This document shows positions 62,364-64,000 of a stretch of DNA of 64,000 bases, in pieces. Position 1 is the stretch's first letter, and each line of letters starts with the position of its first letter. Location of the stretch: NCBI GenBank assembly GCA_032622095.1, contig CP136067.1, positions 48,405,549-48,469,548 on the forward strand, written 5' to 3'. The notes under the pieces were generated by a model, which was not told where the DNA came from, ran no database searches, and was given only the letters and a program-made list of their open reading frames with translations. The position numbers were made by a program, and so were the translations under genes. This DNA is from Siphonodentalium dalli (lineage: Eukaryota; Mollusca; Scaphopoda; Gadilida; Siphonodentaliidae).

Positions 62364-62540
62364 AAAGGGAACTACTCATCAATAATTATTTAGTATAGAA
62401 TTAACCGGTTAACAATTAAAAAAAGACAAATCAGATTAAACAGTCTTTATTGAATAAATTATTGAAGCATCAGACATCTACTATACCAAATATTGTACCA
62501 ACATAACCCAGTTTGGAAGCCTTGATTTTATAAAGGCATC

Positions 62541-62730
62541 TACAGTAATGCCCTAATTAATCGACTTCTTAACCACAGCAGAATTATGGGTAACTTTTCA
62601 GGATTTAGTCGGAAATATGGCTTGTTGCCTTTCCAATGAATGGCAACAAGCCATATTTCCGACTAAATCCTGAAAAGTTACCCATAATTCTGCTGTGGTT
62701 AAGAAGTCGATTAATTAGGGCATTACTGTA
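62541..62730. mobile_element. Perfectly palindromic MITE, Tc1/mariner-like ends
   Basis: Two 89-bp arms (62541-62629 and 62642-62730) are exact reverse complements around the 12-nt loop TTTCCAATGAAT. The termini read TA-CAGTAATGCCC ... GGGCATTACTG-TA. TA target duplication with CAGT-type ends is the pattern of the Tc1/mariner superfamily. Complete identity of the arms indicates recent insertion or arm-to-arm conversion. Confidence 0.8.
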
Positions 62731-62817
62731 CATGGAGATGAAATTTTTGTCAGATCTCTCAACGTGACATTTTTATGTCATCTCAATGACTGCTGTCATT
62801 GTGGGTACTTGCTTGAT

Positions 62818-63004
62818 TGATTGATTGATTGATTGATTGGGGTTTATTGTCGCTTTAGCCACTAAGGCCATATCACGACATTGCCAGTTTTAGTGGTGGA
62901 GGAAATCCGCACACTTGCAACTAATGTAACAGTGATTTCAATGGCTGATAAACTCTTCAAACAAGTGCGGCAAACCACCGGCCATCGGCGAGTAACTGGT
63001 AACT
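62818..63004 (-). mobile_element. SINE-like retroelement with AATC tail and 14-bp target duplication
   Basis: GGTACTTGCTTGAT flanks the element at 62804-62817 and 63005-63018. Read on the minus strand, the element ends GCGACAATAAACCCC followed by (AATC)n. This is the form of 3' tail I know from mollusc and other invertebrate SINEs. Only about 190 bp is present and no clear A/B boxes are visible, so it is probably 5'-truncated. Confidence 0.6.
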
Positions 63005-63054
63005 GGTACTTGCTTGATCAATTAATCATTTCATGAAGGGAGCCATTAAAGATC

Positions 63055-63235
63055 CTGTGTCAGTGCATTCTCTTATATATGCGAGTCTCCCTTTAGCCTC
63101 TCTTATATAAGAGATTGCACTGGCTTAGTAGGTCAAGGTAAATATTGTTAGGCCAATATATTCTCTAAAATATGCGAGGCTCCCTACGGGAGATCGCATA
63201 TATAACAGGATGCATTGGCAGAGGATTTTCGCAAA
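63055..63235. mobile_element. Hairpin-family element (CATTCTCTTATATATGCGAG)
   Basis: It has the same order of arms and spacers as 32904-33149: an arm pair around GTCTCCCTTTAGCC, then GTCAAGGTAAATATTGTTAG, then an arm pair around GGCTCCCTACGGGAGA, followed by GGATTTTCGCAA. Confidence 0.65.
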
Positions 63236-63501
63236 ATTTCATGAAGCTCCAGTCATGGAAAGACTTAATATTCATTTAAAGAGTAGTTAACTCAGGAGTT
63301 GTTCAAATAATAAGTTCAATAAATGGCTGTTTGTTGAACTTATTATCTGAACATTTCCCACCAATGAATAGGAATCCTTCTGTACTTGTATTATACCTTG
63401 TCTGCTTATATTTCTTGGACATCCCTCAAGCTGAAGAATAGACCAATCAAATATATACTTTTATAACTGAATGGGAGAATCCATTCGTAAAGAAAGGGTT
63501 A

Positions 63502-64000
63502 TGTTCTCTCCATCAGCTCATGTGCGTTATGACCATGTACCAAAGGTTGTTGTAATAAGTTATTGTATTATGTTAACAATAAATTATGAAATGCCATAAA
63601 ATATTGTTTTACTCTTTATTCTACACCCTTTTTAACAATATTTACCTTGACATTGCAAGCCAATTTATTCTCTTACATATGTGAGGCTCCCTATGGGAGA
63701 CTCACATATATAACTATTATAAGAGATTGCACTGGATCTTTAATTCTGCACCAGTGCAGCTCCCGTCATGAATGGGTAAGAAACGACCATGGTTGAGTCA
63801 TTTTTGGAGAATAAATACAAGCAACAAATGAAACTAGTAAACAATTATTTATTAAATAATCATCAAATTCGAATATGTGAGCAATAACCCCTTGCTAGCA
63901 GTGTTGAAACGCCCCACGCTGGATCACCAGCGGAGAAAATCAACGAAAATGGGTGATGTACTTTCCAATTTGCATCGTAGTTTTAGAATCTTTTTCCAAA
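63502..64000. other. AT-rich flank with one more hairpin-family remnant
   Basis: 63655-63735 contains ATTCTCTTACATATGTGAGG, then CTCCCTATGGGAGAC, then TCACATATATAAC, a single arm pair of the same family. Nothing else recognised to the window end. Confidence 0.5.

Larger units (their letters stand above)
62169..63501. mobile_element. TTAA-type element with long (~190-bp) terminal inverted repeats and nested insertions
   Basis: Left end TTAACCCTTTCTTTAC; right end GTAAAGAAAGGGTTA. The inverted similarity continues for about 190 bp through GATTCTCCCA(G/T)TCAGTTAT, ATTGGTCTATT, TAATACAAGT and GGAAATGTTCAGATAATA. The right flank has TG where the second TTAA would be completed, so one target copy has decayed. 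Inside are the palindromic MITE (62541-62730), the SINE-like element (62818-63004) and a hairpin-family element (63055-63235). No transposase frame remains. Confidence 0.7.

Overview
This window is eukaryotic, repeat-dominated DNA. It is AT-rich and contains no convincing multi-exon gene, rRNA, tRNA or CRISPR array. Several repeats point to a mollusc, probably a bivalve: a short AGCTCACC hairpin followed by CGTCCGTC-rich sequence (38890-39190 and 50027-50327), recurring GGCCATAACTC-type motifs, and a SINE-like element with an AATC tail (62818-63004). The species cannot be named from the sequence.

Layout. (1) 1-27374 is a satellite with a 2491-bp unit: ten complete units plus a partial one that ends at a 100-N assembly gap (27375-27474). 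Each unit is a block of 60-bp tandem repeats plus a 1647-bp element bounded by TTAA. The element sits exactly in the TTAA of a 60-bp repeat, so a piggyBac-like non-autonomous transposon appears to have entered a minisatellite before the composite was amplified. Eight of the ten complete units are 2491 bp; the first carries 6 extra 60-bp repeats and the tenth 9 extra. (2) 27475-58062 is a macro-repeat: a ~7.5-kb block of transposon debris alternating with ~4-kb arrays of a 38-bp minisatellite. The block is present twice in direct orientation (35156-42632 and 46268-53745, offset ~11.1 kb), with a fragment of a third copy at 27475-27975. Each of the three minisatellite arrays changes orientation internally, forming a very large inverted repeat. 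(3) 58063-64000 is AT-rich sequence with nested transposon remnants, including a perfect 89-bp-arm palindrome with TA/CAGT ends like a Tc1/mariner-type MITE.

The history is readable from empty and filled sites. An element with GGTGACACTCC ends is present at 41996-42618 and 53108-53731 but absent from the matching site near 27598. A TTAA-bounded hairpin element at 34451-34840 is absent from a diverged relative of its host at 60056-60600. TTAACCCTTT ends recur across the window, so TTAA-specific transposition followed by tandem and segmental duplication explains most of its structure.

The only protein-coding candidates are weak: a 118-residue ORF (28561-28917, minus strand) next to a TTAACCCTTTTACC end, and a possible terminal exon at 33376-33534. 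The long ORFs in the satellites follow from repeat length and are not treated as genes.
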